From assembly GCF_900100175.1 (NCBI RefSeq), contig NZ_FNEM01000024.1:1-47113 (forward strand): a stretch of DNA of 47,113 nucleotides. Reading direction: 5' to 3'. A model generated the notes under the pieces. That model had not been told where the DNA came from. It did no database searches and was given only the letters and a program-made list of their open reading frames with translations. The stretch's first letter is position 1. Each line of letters starts with the position of its first letter. Position numbers and translations under genes: made by a program. The stretch is from Ferrimonas sediminum (GTDB lineage Bacteria > Pseudomonadota > Gammaproteobacteria > Enterobacterales > Shewanellaceae). Shown here one piece after another: positions 17,130-26,578 of this stretch.

Positions 17130-18833
17130 ATGAAAAAGACCCTCGCAAGCGCCGGTTTGGTGCTCGGTTTACTGTTGGTGCCTTCAGGCTATGGTTTTGA
17201 TCGGGTGACCGGGCATCATTTTGCCTCCCGGTCTGAGGTACTGGCGCAAAACGGCATGGCGGCCACCAGCCAGCCTTTGGCCACTCAGGTGGCTCTGGAC
17301 ATCTTGAAGCAGGGCGGCACCGCGGTGGATGCGGCCATTGCCGCCAACGCCATGCTGGGGCTAGTGGAACCCACCGGCAGTGGCATCGGCGGTGATCTGT
17401 TTGCCATCGTCTGGGATGCGGACAGCCAGCAGCTTTATGGGCTCAATGGCTCTGGTCGCAGTCCCCGCAGCCTGACACTGAAGGAGTTTGAACGCCGGGG
17501 TCTGAGTCGGATTCCTGCCTACGGCCCGCTGCCGGTGTCGGTACCCGGCGCCGTGGATGGCTGGTTCGAGCTGCACGGCAGGTTTGGCAAGCTGCCCATG
17601 AGTACTCTGCTGGCACCGGCGATTCACTATGCCGAACAGGGATTTCCGGTGACCGAGCTTATCGCCTACTACCTGAATCGCAGTGCAGCGAAGCTCAGCC
17701 GGTACCCGGGGTTTACACAGACCTTCATGCCCGATGGCAGCATGCCGGCCAAAGGGGAGATTTTCCGTAACCCGGATCTGGCCTACAGCTACAAGATTCT
17801 GGCCCGAGAGGGGCGAGATGGTTTCTATAAGGGCGAGATTGCCCGGCGCATCGATGCCTATATGAAGGACAATGGCGGCTTTCTCAGTTATGAGGATCTG
17901 GCCAGCCATCACAGTGAATGGGTGACCCCGGTTAAGGTTAACTACCGGGGTTATGATCTGTGGGAGTTGCCGCCCAATGGCCAGGGAATCGCGGCTCAGC
18001 AGATTCTGAAGATACTCGAAGGCTATGATCTGGCCGCCATGGGCCGCGACAGTGCCGATTATGTGCACACTTTTGTTGAAGCCAAGAAACTGGCCTTCGC
18101 CGATCGGGCCAAGTTTTACGCCGATATGGCGTTTGCCGAGGTGCCGGTGTCCGAGCTGTTGTCTGAGTCTTACGCCCGGGAGCGTCGACAGCAGATTGAC
18201 CCTAAACAGGCCGCCAGCTCGGTAAATCCGGGGAATCCGGCGCTGAATCATGGCGATACCATCTATCTGACCACCGCCGACCGCCACGGCAACATGGTGT
18301 CACTGATTCAGAGCAACTACCGCGGCATGGGATCCGGCATGACCCCAGAGGGGCTGGGGTTTGTCCTTCAGGACAGGGGCGAGCTGTTTAACCTGGCTCC
18401 GGGCCAGGCCAACAGTTATGCCCCGGGAAAACGGCCGTTTCATACCATCATTCCGGCCTTTGTCACCAAGGCGGGCAAGCCCTGGCTCAGTTTCGGCGTC
18501 ATGGGCGGCGCCACCCAGCCCCAGGCCCACGCTCAGATTCTGATCAATCTTATCGACTTTGGCATGAACCTGCAGGAGGCCGGAGACGCGCCACGGATTC
18601 TGCATACCGGGTCGAGTCAACCGACCGGCGAGATCATGAGCGACGGCGGCAGCGTGTCACTGGAGAACGGTTTCTCGGCCGGCACTCGGCGCGAACTGGT
18701 GCAGAGAGGCCATCGTTTGCAAGAAAACTCAGGAAGTTATGGCGGTTACCAGGCCATTCTGTGGGACGCGGTTAACGGCAGCTACGTGGGGGCATCCGAG
18801 AGTCGCAAGGATGGTCAGGCGGCGGGCTATTAA
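17130..18833 (+). CDS. ggt: Exported gamma-glutamyltransferase family protein
   Basis: A 567-residue Ntn hydrolase from ATG 17130, preceded by AAAGGA; an in-frame TTG at 17112 is less likely. A signal peptide covers about the first 23 residues. The autoprocessing/nucleophile threonine is T377 in NHGDTIYLTTADRHGN, followed by GSGMTPEGLGFVLQDRG and MGGATQPQAHAQIL. The GSGMTPEGLGF segment is closer to the YwrD-like branch of the family than to the classic GSG-VVVPGTGF form, so the substrate may be something other than glutathione. Expected role: periplasmic cleavage or transfer of gamma-glutamyl groups. Transcribed alone, as far as can be seen. Confidence 0.88.
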   Translation: MKKTLASAGLVLGLLLVPSGYGFDRVTGHHFASRSEVLAQNGMAATSQPLATQVALDILKQGGTAVDAAIAANAMLGLVEPTGSGIGGDLFAIVWDADSQQLYGLNGSGRSPRSLTLKEFERRGLSRIPAYGPLPVSVPGAVDGWFELHGRFGKLPMSTLLAPAIHYAEQGFPVTELIAYYLNRSAAKLSRYPGFTQTFMPDGSMPAKGEIFRNPDLAYSYKILAREGRDGFYKGEIARRIDAYMKDNGGFLSYEDLASHHSEWVTPVKVNYRGYDLWELPPNGQGIAAQQILKILEGYDLAAMGRDSADYVHTFVEAKKLAFADRAKFYADMAFAEVPVSELLSESYARERRQQIDPKQAASSVNPGNPALNHGDTIYLTTADRHGNMVSLIQSNYRGMGSGMTPEGLGFVLQDRGELFNLAPGQANSYAPGKRPFHTIIPAFVTKAGKPWLSFGVMGGATQPQAHAQILINLIDFGMNLQEAGDAPRILHTGSSQPTGEIMSDGGSVSLENGFSAGTRRELVQRGHRLQENSGSYGGYQAILWDAVNGSYVGASESRKDGQAAGY

Positions 18834-19017
18834 CCGTTGCGGCGTTGGCAGTGAATTCCAGTCAGACAGCGGTGGCCCAGAGTTGGTATACTGGCTCTTT
18901 GTGACTTTGGTCCGGCCTTTACTGTGGATGGAAAACACACAGGATAAAGGCAGATTCATTTCATCTGGCGACCAAGACGCCGGTGAAAGCAGTTGAATGG
19001 TTATTTGGGGAACATCG

Positions 19018-19686
19018 ATGAACAGATCATTACGCATGGCGAGCTTGAGCCTTGCCGTCATTCTGGGGCTGAGTGGCTGCGCCACCACGGATCCCTACAC
19101 CCGTGAGCAAAAAACCTCTAATGCGACCGTAGGAACCGGTATCGGTGTCATCACCGGTGCCATTATCGGTGCGGCGGTATCCAGTAAGAGCGATCGCGGT
19201 AAAGGCGCGCTGATTGGCGCCGGCATCGGCGGGCTGGCGGGCGGCTCCGTGGGTTACTACATGGACCAACAAGAGATGAAGCTGCGCCAGCAACTGGAAG
19301 GAACCGGTGTCAGCGTCAGCCGTGTTGGCGATCAGATCATTCTGAACATGCCCGGCAACGTCACCTTCGATACCAACCAAGATCAGGTGAAAAGCCAGTT
19401 TTATCCGACCCTGAACTCGGTGGCGTTGGTGCTCAAGGAGTTTGAAAACACCCTGGTGACCGTGGCAGGCCATACCGACAGCGTCGGTGAGGCGGCCTAC
19501 AACCAGGCGTTGTCCGATCGCCGGGCCCGCAGTGTGGCTCAGTATCTGGTCAACCAGCAGATCCCCTATCAGCGGGTGGCGTCCATCGGTTATGGCGAGT
19601 CACGCCCCATTGCCGATAACATCAACAAAGCCGGTCGGGCTCAAAACCGACGGGTGGAGTTGACCCTGGATCCCATCGTTCGCTAA
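19018..19686 (+). CDS. OmpA-family lipoprotein with glycine zipper (YiaD-like)
   Basis: A 222-residue lipoprotein starting at ATG 19018 behind GGGGAA. The signal ends LGLSGC (lipobox). A glycine-rich hydrophobic region (about 37-85: GTGIGVITGAIIGAAV, GALIGAGIGGLAGGSVGYY) could be a membrane-embedded glycine zipper. The C-terminal OmpA-like peptidoglycan-binding domain (about 110-215) has VTFDTNQDQV, VAGHTDSVGEAAYNQALSDRRA and RRVELTL. The layout matches E. coli YiaD: an envelope protein that ties a membrane to peptidoglycan. It ends at a strong terminator. Confidence 0.93.
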   Translation: MNRSLRMASLSLAVILGLSGCATTDPYTREQKTSNATVGTGIGVITGAIIGAAVSSKSDRGKGALIGAGIGGLAGGSVGYYMDQQEMKLRQQLEGTGVSVSRVGDQIILNMPGNVTFDTNQDQVKSQFYPTLNSVALVLKEFENTLVTVAGHTDSVGEAAYNQALSDRRARSVAQYLVNQQIPYQRVASIGYGESRPIADNINKAGRAQNRRVELTLDPIVR

Positions 19687-19706
19687 GGGTGAGTCAGAAA
19701 AAATAA

Positions 19707-19737
19707 CAACAGCCCGGCCAAGCCGGGCTGTTTTTTT
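19707..19737 (+). terminator. Rho-independent terminator of the OmpA-family gene
   Basis: AGCCCGGC (19711-19718), loop CAA, GCCGGGCT (19722-19729), extended by AAC/GTT, then seven T residues. It lies between convergent genes and may act in both directions. Confidence 0.92.
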
Positions 19738-19759
19738 ATGTGCGGTTTCCTTTGGCGGG

Positions 19760-20200
19760 TCAGGGGCGTTTTTGCAGCACGTATTGATCGGCGCTGGGCC
19801 CCTCGATGCGCTTGGCCTGGTTGTCGAGCCTGAGAATGCGATTTTCGGCGACAAAATAGTGCGCCGGCGCCGCCCCTTCTCGAAACAGGGTGACCCGGTT
19901 GCCGGCGGGGTTCCACTGGAATCGACCGGAGTAGTGACTGCCTTTGCTGCGCCGGCCCAGAAAGTTCTGCTTCAGGTGGTAGCTGCCATCGGGATTCAGG
20001 GTCAGCTCGGTCTCAACGCCATCGCAATCGGCGCAGGGCAGGGTACCGGTGTAGGTGCCCGGCCAGTCCAGGGCATTGCGGGCGGTATGGGCGGTATCGG
20101 CGACAACCGCGGCTTCGGCGTGACGGGGGCCGTTGCCTTGGGGGGACTGACAGCCGACAAGCAGGGCCAGCAGAACCAGGCTAATAAGTTGGGGTTTCAC
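19760..20200 (-). CDS. NlpE-like lipoprotein
   Basis: A 146-residue lipoprotein. I start at GTG 20200, with AAGGA 7 bases upstream, giving VKPQLISLVLLALLVGC and a clear lipobox; a TTG at 20224 would add eight residues. The mature region has GTYTGTLPCADCDGVETEL, the CxxC-bearing signature of the NlpE N-terminal domain, followed by LNPDGSYHL. In E. coli NlpE is an outer-membrane lipoprotein that reports surface contact and lipoprotein sorting faults to the Cpx system. This protein has only the N-terminal NlpE domain, a common short form. Transcribed convergently to the OmpA-family gene. Confidence 0.85.
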   Translation of the reverse strand: MKPQLISLVLLALLVGCQSPQGNGPRHAEAAVVADTAHTARNALDWPGTYTGTLPCADCDGVETELTLNPDGSYHLKQNFLGRRSKGSHYSGRFQWNPAGNRVTLFREGAAPAHYFVAENRILRLDNQAKRIEGPSADQYVLQKRP

Positions 20201-20293
20201 CAGGGCATCCTTAATAGTCACCAAAGTCTGAGTTTAAGGTGCGTTAATTCAGTGAAATGATCAAGGCGGGCGGTGCGTAAACACCGCTCGTTA

Positions 20294-20602
20294 TTAGCCG
20301 AAAATGCCCAAGTACAGAGCCCGGGTGACCACGACGGTGGCAATCATATCCAGTGCCATAAACAGCCACTTGAGCTTTGGACGCTGACGCTGCAGCAGGA
20401 ACGACGGCACGGCGATGCTCAGGGGGATCAGAAACAGGCCAATGGCCAGAAACAGCACGCCACCGATAATGCCGGACGTGGTGCCGGAGAAGTACAGCAT
20501 TACCAGCAGGGTGGCAATAAACACAAACATGGAGCGGCGGGTGGTTTTTGAAGCGGCGGCGCGGTTGTCGGGATCGCGCATCAGCTCTTCGATATTGGTC
20601 AT
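20294..20602 (-). CDS. Small membrane protein, unrecognised
   Basis: A 102-residue protein starting at ATG 20602 with AAAGG upstream. An acidic N terminus (MTNIEELMRDPDNRAAASK) is followed by hydrophobic segments at about 25-42, 45-66 and 80-98, suggesting three membrane helices, with a basic QRQRPKLK loop. I do not recognise the family. Neighbours are the NlpE-like gene (about 70 bp on) and the DUF1294 gene upstream on the same strand; they could share a transcript. Confidence 0.65.
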   Translation of the reverse strand: MTNIEELMRDPDNRAAASKTTRRSMFVFIATLLVMLYFSGTTSGIIGGVLFLAIGLFLIPLSIAVPSFLLQRQRPKLKWLFMALDMIATVVVTRALYLGIFG

Positions 20603-20674
20603 GCCTTTTCTCTATTCGCTTTGGTTATGGCGTACCCTATGCAAAGGTGGGACGCATTTCAACTGCGCAATGGA

Positions 20675-21058
20675 TCAAAGACCCCATGAGATCACAGTTT
20701 GCCACAGTCGTTGGCTGTAGATCCCGCCAAGCCAGCCCCAGTCGGCCATCAACAGCCACTGGCCGATACCAATCAGCCAGAATGGCACCTGAAACCTGAG
20801 TTTGCGGGTTTTATGGCGACAATACTGCTGACCCAGCAGGGCGCCGGACCAGCCGCCAGCGGCAGCCAGCAGTTGCAGCCATCTTTCCGGAATTCGCCAT
20901 TGGCCCAGCCTGGCCCGGCGTTTGTCGATGGCGTAGGCGGCAAAGGCAAGCAGGCTGGCACCGAGCCAGAACAGCAGCAGCTGCGGCCAGTTGCTTAGCA
21001 GGGGGCCGAGCAGCAGCAGTGGCAGCAGCGCCAGAGTAAACAGTACTCCCAGGGGCAT
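20675..21058 (-). CDS. DUF1294-family membrane protein
   Basis: A 127-residue protein of the DUF1294 type. Conserved elements are visible: AAYAIDKRRARLGQWRIPE, LQLLAAAGGWSGALLGQQ and RHKTRKLRFQ, flanked by hydrophobic helices at about 5-42, 62-75 and 90-110. The conserved charged motifs between helices are the hallmark of the family, whose function is unknown. The C terminus ends in WQTVISWGL. It could be in one unit with the small membrane protein gene 72 bp downstream. Confidence 0.8.
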   Translation of the reverse strand: MPLGVLFTLALLPLLLLGPLLSNWPQLLLFWLGASLLAFAAYAIDKRRARLGQWRIPERWLQLLAAAGGWSGALLGQQYCRHKTRKLRFQVPFWLIGIGQWLLMADWGWLGGIYSQRLWQTVISWGL

Positions 21059-21239
21059 TATCTGTCGTCATCAATCAGGGGGTAACTCACCCTAACCGAC
21101 GACTGGCGCTGTGCCAAGTCCGCCGCCCCTGGCCGCACAAAACTTACTCGACTATGGCTGCCGTCCGGCATCAAAGATTCAGAAGCGGCCGTCAAGCTGC
21201 TAAAATCCTTCGATTCCATTAAGCCATCGGACGCCCAAC

Positions 21240-24200
21240 TTGAGTAACCCGTTTTCCCCTGACCAGTTAGCGCAGTGCCTGCAACGCGATGCCGCCACCA
21301 TTCGGCGTCGACTCAGCGGCATGAAAAAAATCAAAGACCCAGGTAAGCGGGAGTCGATCCAGACTCAGCTACAGACCCTGTGTCAAGCCAGTCAGGAGCG
21401 GGTGGCGAAACGGCGCAGCAACCTACCGGCCATTGACTACCCCAATCTGCCGGTCAGCGATAAGCGGGACGAAATTGCAGCGGCCATTGCCAGCCACCAG
21501 GTGGTGATCGTGGCCGGTGAGACCGGCTCCGGTAAAACCACCCAGTTGCCAAAAATCTGCATGGAGCTGGGGCGGGGCACCCGTGGCCTGATTGGCCACA
21601 CTCAGCCTCGCCGCCTGGCGGCGCGGGCGGTCTCCAGCCGCATCGCCGATGAACTGAACAGCCCGCTGGGCAAACACGTGGGCTTTAAGGTCCGTTTTGC
21701 CGACCAAACCTCTGACGACAGCTACGTGAAGTTGATGACCGACGGCATTCTGCTGGCGGAGATTCAACACGACCGCCGGCTGGATCAATACGACACCCTG
21801 ATCATCGACGAGGCCCACGAACGCAGCCTCAACATCGACTTTATTCTTGGTTACCTGAAGCAACTGCTGCCGCAGCGCCCGGATCTTAAGGTGATCATCA
21901 CCTCGGCCACCATCGATGTCGATCGCTTCTCCAACCACTTCGATAAGGCGCCGGTGATCGAGGTGTCCGGACGCACCTACCCGGTGGAGATGCGCTACCG
22001 GCCGTTGGCTCGTGACGAGGAACGGGATCTCGATCAGCTGGAGGGGATCTTCCTGGCGGTGGACGAGCTGTGTCGGGAAGGCCTGGGTGACATTCTGATC
22101 TTTATGAACGGTGAGCGGGAGATTCGCGACACCGCCGATGCGTTGCGGCGTCGCAATCTGCGGGATACCGAGATTCTGCCGCTGTTTGCCCGCTTGTCCC
22201 ATGCGGAGCAGGCGCGAATCTTCGCCTCCCACACCGGCCGTCGCATCGTGCTGTCCACCAACGTCGCCGAAACCTCGCTGACGGTGCCCGGGATCAAATA
22301 CGTCATTGACCCCGGCACCGCTCGCATCAGCCGTTACAGCTACCGCACCAAGGTGCAACGCCTGCCCATCGAGGCGATCTCCCAGGCCAGCGCCAATCAG
22401 CGAGCCGGCCGTTGCGGCCGGGTGTCGGAAGGGATCTGTATCCGCCTCTATTCCGAGGAGGATTTTACCAGTCGCAGTGAGTTTACCGATCCGGAGATTC
22501 TGCGTACTAACCTGGGCTCGGTGATCCTGCAGATGCTGGCTTTGGGATTGGGGGACATCAGTGCCTTCCCCTTTGTGCAGCCGCCGGACAGCCGTCACAT
22601 CAACGATGGCGTCCGCCTGCTGGAGGAGCTCGGTGCCATCGAGTTGAAACAGCGCCAGCCCAGAATGACCAAACAGGGGCGGCAACTGGCGCGACTGCCC
22701 ATCGATCCACGCCTGGCACGGATGATTCTGGCGGCGCAACCCAATGGCTGTGTCCATGAAGTGATGGTGATCGCCAGCGCCCTGTCCATTCAGGATCCGC
22801 GGGAGCGGCCCATGGACAAGCAGCAGCAGGCGGATGAAAAGCATCGCCGCTTTGCCGACAAAGAGTCCGACTTCACTGCCTTGCTTAACTTGTGGGATTA
22901 CCTGAAGGAGCAGCGGGCGGAGCTGTCCACCAACCAGTTCCGGCGCCAGTGCCGCACCGACTTTTTGAACTACCTGCGCATTCGTGAGTGGCAGGATCTC
23001 TACAGTCAGCTGCGCCACTCCCTGTCGGATCTGGGGCTGAGCCTCAGCGTTGGTGAGCGTGCCGGCTACGAGGCGGTGCACAAATCCCTGCTGGCGGGTC
23101 TGTTGTCCCACATCGGCAGCAAGGATCCGGAAGGGCACTTCAAGGGAGCCCGCAACAGCAGCTTCCATATCTTCCCGGGATCTTCGCTGGCGAAGAAGCC
23201 CCCTAAATGGGTGATGGCGGCCGAGTTGGTGGAGACCAGTCGTCTGTTCGCCCGCATGGTGGCCAAGATTGACCCGTTATGGGTCGAGCCACTGGCGGAA
23301 AACCTGCTCAAGCGCAGCTACTCCGAGCCTCACTGGGAGCAGAAGCCCGGCTCGGTGATGGCGTACGAGCAGGTATCGCTGTTTGGGGTCATCGTAGTGC
23401 CCAAGCGTAAGCTGCAATACGGTCCCATCGACCCGGTGGAGTCGCGAACCATCTTTATTCAGCAGGCGCTGGTCGGCGGCGAGCTGGGCAGCTCTGAGCG
23501 TTTCCTGACGGACAACCTGGCGTTGATCACCGAAGTGGAAGAGCTGGAGCACAAATCCCGCCGCCGCGACATTCTGGCTGATGACGCCACCCTGCAGGCG
23601 TTCTATGAGGAGCGGATTCCAGAGGGGATATATACCCGTCAGCTGTTTAAGGGCTGGTGGAGCAAGGCATCGCGACAGGATGCGGATCGACTCAACTTCT
23701 CCAAAGCCCTGTTGATGCAGCGTGACGCCGACCACGTCGGCAAGCTGGATTTTCCCGATCACTGGATCCAGAACGGGGTGCAGTTACCGCTGACCTATGC
23801 CTTTGAGCCCGGCGAAACCGATGACGGGGTATCGGTGCACGTGCCGCTGGCGCTGCTTAACCAGATTCAGGCCGAGGGGTTTGATTATCTGGTGCCGGGG
23901 TTGAGGCATGACAAACTGGTGGGGCTGATTAAGAGCCTGCCCAAGGCGCTGCGACGTAATTTTGTGCCGGCGCCCAATTACGCCGATGCGGTACTGCAGG
24001 CGATGACGCCATTTGAGATGCCGTTGCTGGAGGCGGTCTGTAAACAGTTGCTGCGCATGAGCGGTACCCGCATCAGTCCGGAGGATTTCGATCTCACCGC
24101 CCTGGCCCCCCATCTGCGAATGAACTTTAAGGTGGAGGATCACAAAGGCAAACTGCTGGCCCAGGGCCGGGACCTGCACGATCTCAAGCATCAGTTGCAG

Positions 24201-25115
24201 GGCAAGGTGCAGACCGCCATCGCCAAGGTGGCCGACAAGGGCATCGAGTCTGACGGCCTGACCCAGTGGAGCTTCGGCCGGTTGCCGCAAAGTTATCAAC
24301 GTACCCAGGGTAACTACAAGGTGAGGGCCTACCCGGCGCTGGTGGACAGTGGAGAGTCGGTGGCCATCAAGTTATTCGATGACCCGCAGCGGGCCGCCGA
24401 TACCAACCGGGCCGGATTGCGGCGCCTGTTGCTGATCAACGTGCCGAATCCGGTCAAGTACCTGCAGAAGTCACTGCCAAACAAGGCCAAGCTGGCGATG
24501 TACTTTAACCCCTTCGGTAAGGTGGATCTGTTGATCGATGACTGCATCCAATGCGGTTTGGATCAGCTGATCGACCAGCACGGCAGTGACGTCCGTGAGG
24601 CCGCGGAGTTTGAGCGCCTGAAGGAGCAGGTTCGCGGCGAGTTGGGGGATACCGTGGTGGCCATCGCCATCAAGGTGGAACAGGTGATGACCCTGAGTCA
24701 TCAGATCAAAAAGCGCCTGAAAGGCAAGCTGGACCTGCAAACCGCGTTTGCCATGTCAGACATTCAGGCGCAGCTGGATGGCTTGGTGTATAAAGGCTTT
24801 GTTCGGGATACCGGCTGGCAGAGGCTGGAGGATCTGGCCCGCTACCTGAAGGGGGTCGAGCGCAGGTTGGAGAAGCTGCCGGTGGATCCCAACCGGGATC
24901 GGCTGCACCTGATCAAGATCCAGAAGGCGCAGGAGAGTTATCAGGCGGCGCTGAATAAACTGCCCAAGGGAGTGGCGCCATCGGCGCAACTGGCAGAGAT
25001 ACGCTGGATGATAGAGGAGTATCGCATCTCCTGTTTTGCCCAGACCCTGGGAACCAAATATCCCATATCTGACAAACGCATCACCATGGCGATAAAGGAA
25101 GCCAGCTCAGGTTAA
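21240..25115 (+). CDS. hrpA: ATP-dependent RNA helicase HrpA
   Basis: A full-length 1291-residue DEAH-box helicase, collinear with E. coli HrpA. The first motif is GETGSGKTT (93-101); DEAH is at 190-193, SAT at 222-224, and the motif VI region NQRAGRCGRVSEG follows. After the two RecA domains come the winged-helix/ratchet (HA2) and OB-type regions and the long C-terminal DUF3418 domain, ending YPISDKRI. HrpA rescues stalled or collided ribosomes and processes fimbrial mRNA in E. coli. The start is a TTG at 21240 with no strong SD; a later start would remove the conserved TIRRRLSG region. A long frame on the opposite strand (21423-23168) is a shadow of codon bias. Confidence 0.97.
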   Translation: MSNPFSPDQLAQCLQRDAATIRRRLSGMKKIKDPGKRESIQTQLQTLCQASQERVAKRRSNLPAIDYPNLPVSDKRDEIAAAIASHQVVIVAGETGSGKTTQLPKICMELGRGTRGLIGHTQPRRLAARAVSSRIADELNSPLGKHVGFKVRFADQTSDDSYVKLMTDGILLAEIQHDRRLDQYDTLIIDEAHERSLNIDFILGYLKQLLPQRPDLKVIITSATIDVDRFSNHFDKAPVIEVSGRTYPVEMRYRPLARDEERDLDQLEGIFLAVDELCREGLGDILIFMNGEREIRDTADALRRRNLRDTEILPLFARLSHAEQARIFASHTGRRIVLSTNVAETSLTVPGIKYVIDPGTARISRYSYRTKVQRLPIEAISQASANQRAGRCGRVSEGICIRLYSEEDFTSRSEFTDPEILRTNLGSVILQMLALGLGDISAFPFVQPPDSRHINDGVRLLEELGAIELKQRQPRMTKQGRQLARLPIDPRLARMILAAQPNGCVHEVMVIASALSIQDPRERPMDKQQQADEKHRRFADKESDFTALLNLWDYLKEQRAELSTNQFRRQCRTDFLNYLRIREWQDLYSQLRHSLSDLGLSLSVGERAGYEAVHKSLLAGLLSHIGSKDPEGHFKGARNSSFHIFPGSSLAKKPPKWVMAAELVETSRLFARMVAKIDPLWVEPLAENLLKRSYSEPHWEQKPGSVMAYEQVSLFGVIVVPKRKLQYGPIDPVESRTIFIQQALVGGELGSSERFLTDNLALITEVEELEHKSRRRDILADDATLQAFYEERIPEGIYTRQLFKGWWSKASRQDADRLNFSKALLMQRDADHVGKLDFPDHWIQNGVQLPLTYAFEPGETDDGVSVHVPLALLNQIQAEGFDYLVPGLRHDKLVGLIKSLPKALRRNFVPAPNYADAVLQAMTPFEMPLLEAVCKQLLRMSGTRISPEDFDLTALAPHLRMNFKVEDHKGKLLAQGRDLHDLKHQLQGKVQTAIAKVADKGIESDGLTQWSFGRLPQSYQRTQGNYKVRAYPALVDSGESVAIKLFDDPQRAADTNRAGLRRLLLINVPNPVKYLQKSLPNKAKLAMYFNPFGKVDLLIDDCIQCGLDQLIDQHGSDVREAAEFERLKEQVRGELGDTVVAIAIKVEQVMTLSHQIKKRLKGKLDLQTAFAMSDIQAQLDGLVYKGFVRDTGWQRLEDLARYLKGVERRLEKLPVDPNRDRLHLIKIQKAQESYQAALNKLPKGVAPSAQLAEIRWMIEEYRISCFAQTLGTKYPISDKRITMAIKEASSG

Positions 25116-25119
25116 CCAT

Positions 25120-25149
25120 AAAAAGCGCACCGATTTCGGTGCGCTTTTT
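25120..25149 (+). terminator. Bidirectional terminator after hrpA
   Basis: AAAAAGCGCACCG (25120-25132), loop ATTT, CGGTGCGCTTTTT (25137-25149): a 13-bp symmetrical stem with A and T ends. It serves hrpA and the convergent gene at 25166-25465. Confidence 0.93.
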
Positions 25150-25165
25150 GTCTATTTTGAGGGCA

Positions 25166-25465
25166 TCAGGCCTGCAGTCGTTTCTGGTTACGGCGCTTAA
25201 ATCTTGCCAGGTAGATCAGAGTGGTGGTCGGGGTGACGCCAAAGCTTCTTCCGGCGGCACCGGTTACCGGGCCGCAGTTCGGCTGGGGGAGTTGCAACTT
25301 GTTAATGGCCTCAGACAACTGATCCAGCTGCTCGACGGTATTCACTTCCCCTTTTCGAATCATGATAGAGACTTTCAACCAGAATCCGGCCTCGGAGTGG
25401 TTTCCCACCCCTTGATGGTCGGCTGCCAGCTTCATGCAGTCCGCGGCGTACTTGAGTCTGTCCAT
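25166..25465 (-). CDS. Hypothetical protein, 99 residues
   Basis: It starts at ATG 25465 with AAGGA upstream. It is a soluble protein with a helical N-terminal half (MDRLKYAADCMKLAADH, then HSEAGFWLKVSIMIRKGEV) and a basic end (YLARFKRRNQKRLQA). The middle has PNCGPVTGAAGRSFG. No family is recognised. The good ribosome site and the shared bidirectional terminator support it as a real gene. Confidence 0.6.
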   Translation of the reverse strand: MDRLKYAADCMKLAADHQGVGNHSEAGFWLKVSIMIRKGEVNTVEQLDQLSEAINKLQLPQPNCGPVTGAAGRSFGVTPTTTLIYLARFKRRNQKRLQA

Positions 25466-25808
25466 GCTGCTGTCCTTGTCGGAGAATCACAGCGCGTCCA
25501 TGCTCAACAACCTGCCTCCCCCCGATCGACGTCAATGAGCGGGGCTATTCCTTTAGGTGAGGCCCTTAGTGTAGAAAAGTTGACCGTCCTTGTCCGGGTT
25601 TTGAAACTGGCCTGGGGCGGAATTGGGGGTAAGCTTCTGTATCGTTGGTGAATAAAATTTTGACGTAATCACCGCTTAAGGTGGTCTTAAGTTGTGGGCG
25701 GTATTTGATGTTTTTGTCTGGCATGAGTGGGCCAAAGTAGATTGACGCCGGCTTTGAGGTGGTGCAGATTTATACGACCTGCGTATTGTCAGACCAAGGA
25801 GGGCCAGG
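25466..25808. other. Intergenic region, nothing recognised
   Basis: A 343-bp stretch between a minus-strand and a plus-strand orphan gene, so it should contain two divergent promoters. Open frames here are short and unsupported. I see no RNA gene, terminator or repeat; the lower GC around 25660-25720 is compatible with promoters. Confidence 0.4.
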
Positions 25809-26120
25809 ATGGCCTTTGAAGGGGTTACCGGTAGCGTGTGTCGCCGCTGGCGTATTACACCGGAAGCCATTAATCGGGGACGGTGTTTTGACTGGGCTCA
25901 GTTGGTGAACCAGCAGTGTCCTTCTGCTCAGATTTTTTACATCAGACGGTTGATGCCGCACGCCTTTGTTCATTTCGCCGGGCTGTGGTTTGACAGCCAG
26001 ACGCCCAACGGCGTGTCGGACTGGCGTCGGTTACCTCTGTTTCGCGGGTGTGGCGGAGTGCTGAAGGCGCTGGAGCCAACGCCCTGGCAGCCCGGCGACC
26101 GCTACTGGTGCCAGCGCTGA
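25809..26120 (+). CDS. Hypothetical protein, 103 residues
   Basis: ATG 25809 lies behind a strong AAGGAGGG site. The product is soluble and rich in Trp and Arg, with a run of aromatic residues (FYIRRLMPHAFVHFAGLWFD) and three Cys (residues 11, 26 and 37) plus two near the end (81 and 101). It has no signal peptide. I do not recognise a family. It may be cotranscribed with the DUF805 gene 65 bp downstream. Confidence 0.55.
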   Translation: MAFEGVTGSVCRRWRITPEAINRGRCFDWAQLVNQQCPSAQIFYIRRLMPHAFVHFAGLWFDSQTPNGVSDWRRLPLFRGCGGVLKALEPTPWQPGDRYWCQR

Positions 26121-26185
26121 CGGCCAGGGGGCAACTCACGGCTGCCCGGGCCGACTCCGGGTGAATGCATCTAAAGGGAAGCGAG

Positions 26186-26578
26186 ATGAATTGGTATCTT
26201 ACTGTACTGAAAAAATACGCGGTCTTCCGTGGTCGGGCCCGTCGCCGGGAATACTGGTTTTTTGTGTTGTTTAACATCTTGATCGCGTTGACGTTGGCAT
26301 TGGTGGACAGCAGCATGGGCACCTTCGACCCGGAGGCCGGCACCGGCCTGTTAGGGGCTCTGTACTCTCTGGCGGTATTGATTCCCAGCCTGGCGGTGGC
26401 GGTTCGCCGGCTTCACGATACCGGGCGCAGTGGCTGGTGGCTGCTGTTGCTGCTGATTCCCCTCGTCGGCGTGATTGTCCTGCTGGTGTTTATGGCGCTC
26501 AGCGGCCAGCGTGAGGCGAATGAGTATGGTGATGATCCCCGTCATACAGATTCGGCGGCCCAGACCCAGGCGTTTTAG
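26186..26578 (+). CDS. DUF805-family membrane protein
   Basis: A 130-residue protein from ATG 26186, behind AAGGGAAG; an upstream in-frame start at 26165 lacks support. The family markers are clear: MNWYLTVLKKYAVFRGRARRREYW at the N terminus, then VAVRRLHDTGRSGWW, followed by hydrophobic helices and the ending GQREANEYGDDP, typical of DUF805. Four membrane helices are likely. Function is unknown (E. coli homologues are YhaH and YhaI). Confidence 0.92.
   Translation: MNWYLTVLKKYAVFRGRARRREYWFFVLFNILIALTLALVDSSMGTFDPEAGTGLLGALYSLAVLIPSLAVAVRRLHDTGRSGWWLLLLLIPLVGVIVLLVFMALSGQREANEYGDDPRHTDSAAQTQAF

Noticed and set aside
21423-23168. Long open frame of 581 codons on the minus strand opposite hrpA
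   Set aside because: It lies entirely inside a highly conserved helicase gene. Such antisense frames arise from GC-rich codon bias, and the translation has no protein family character.
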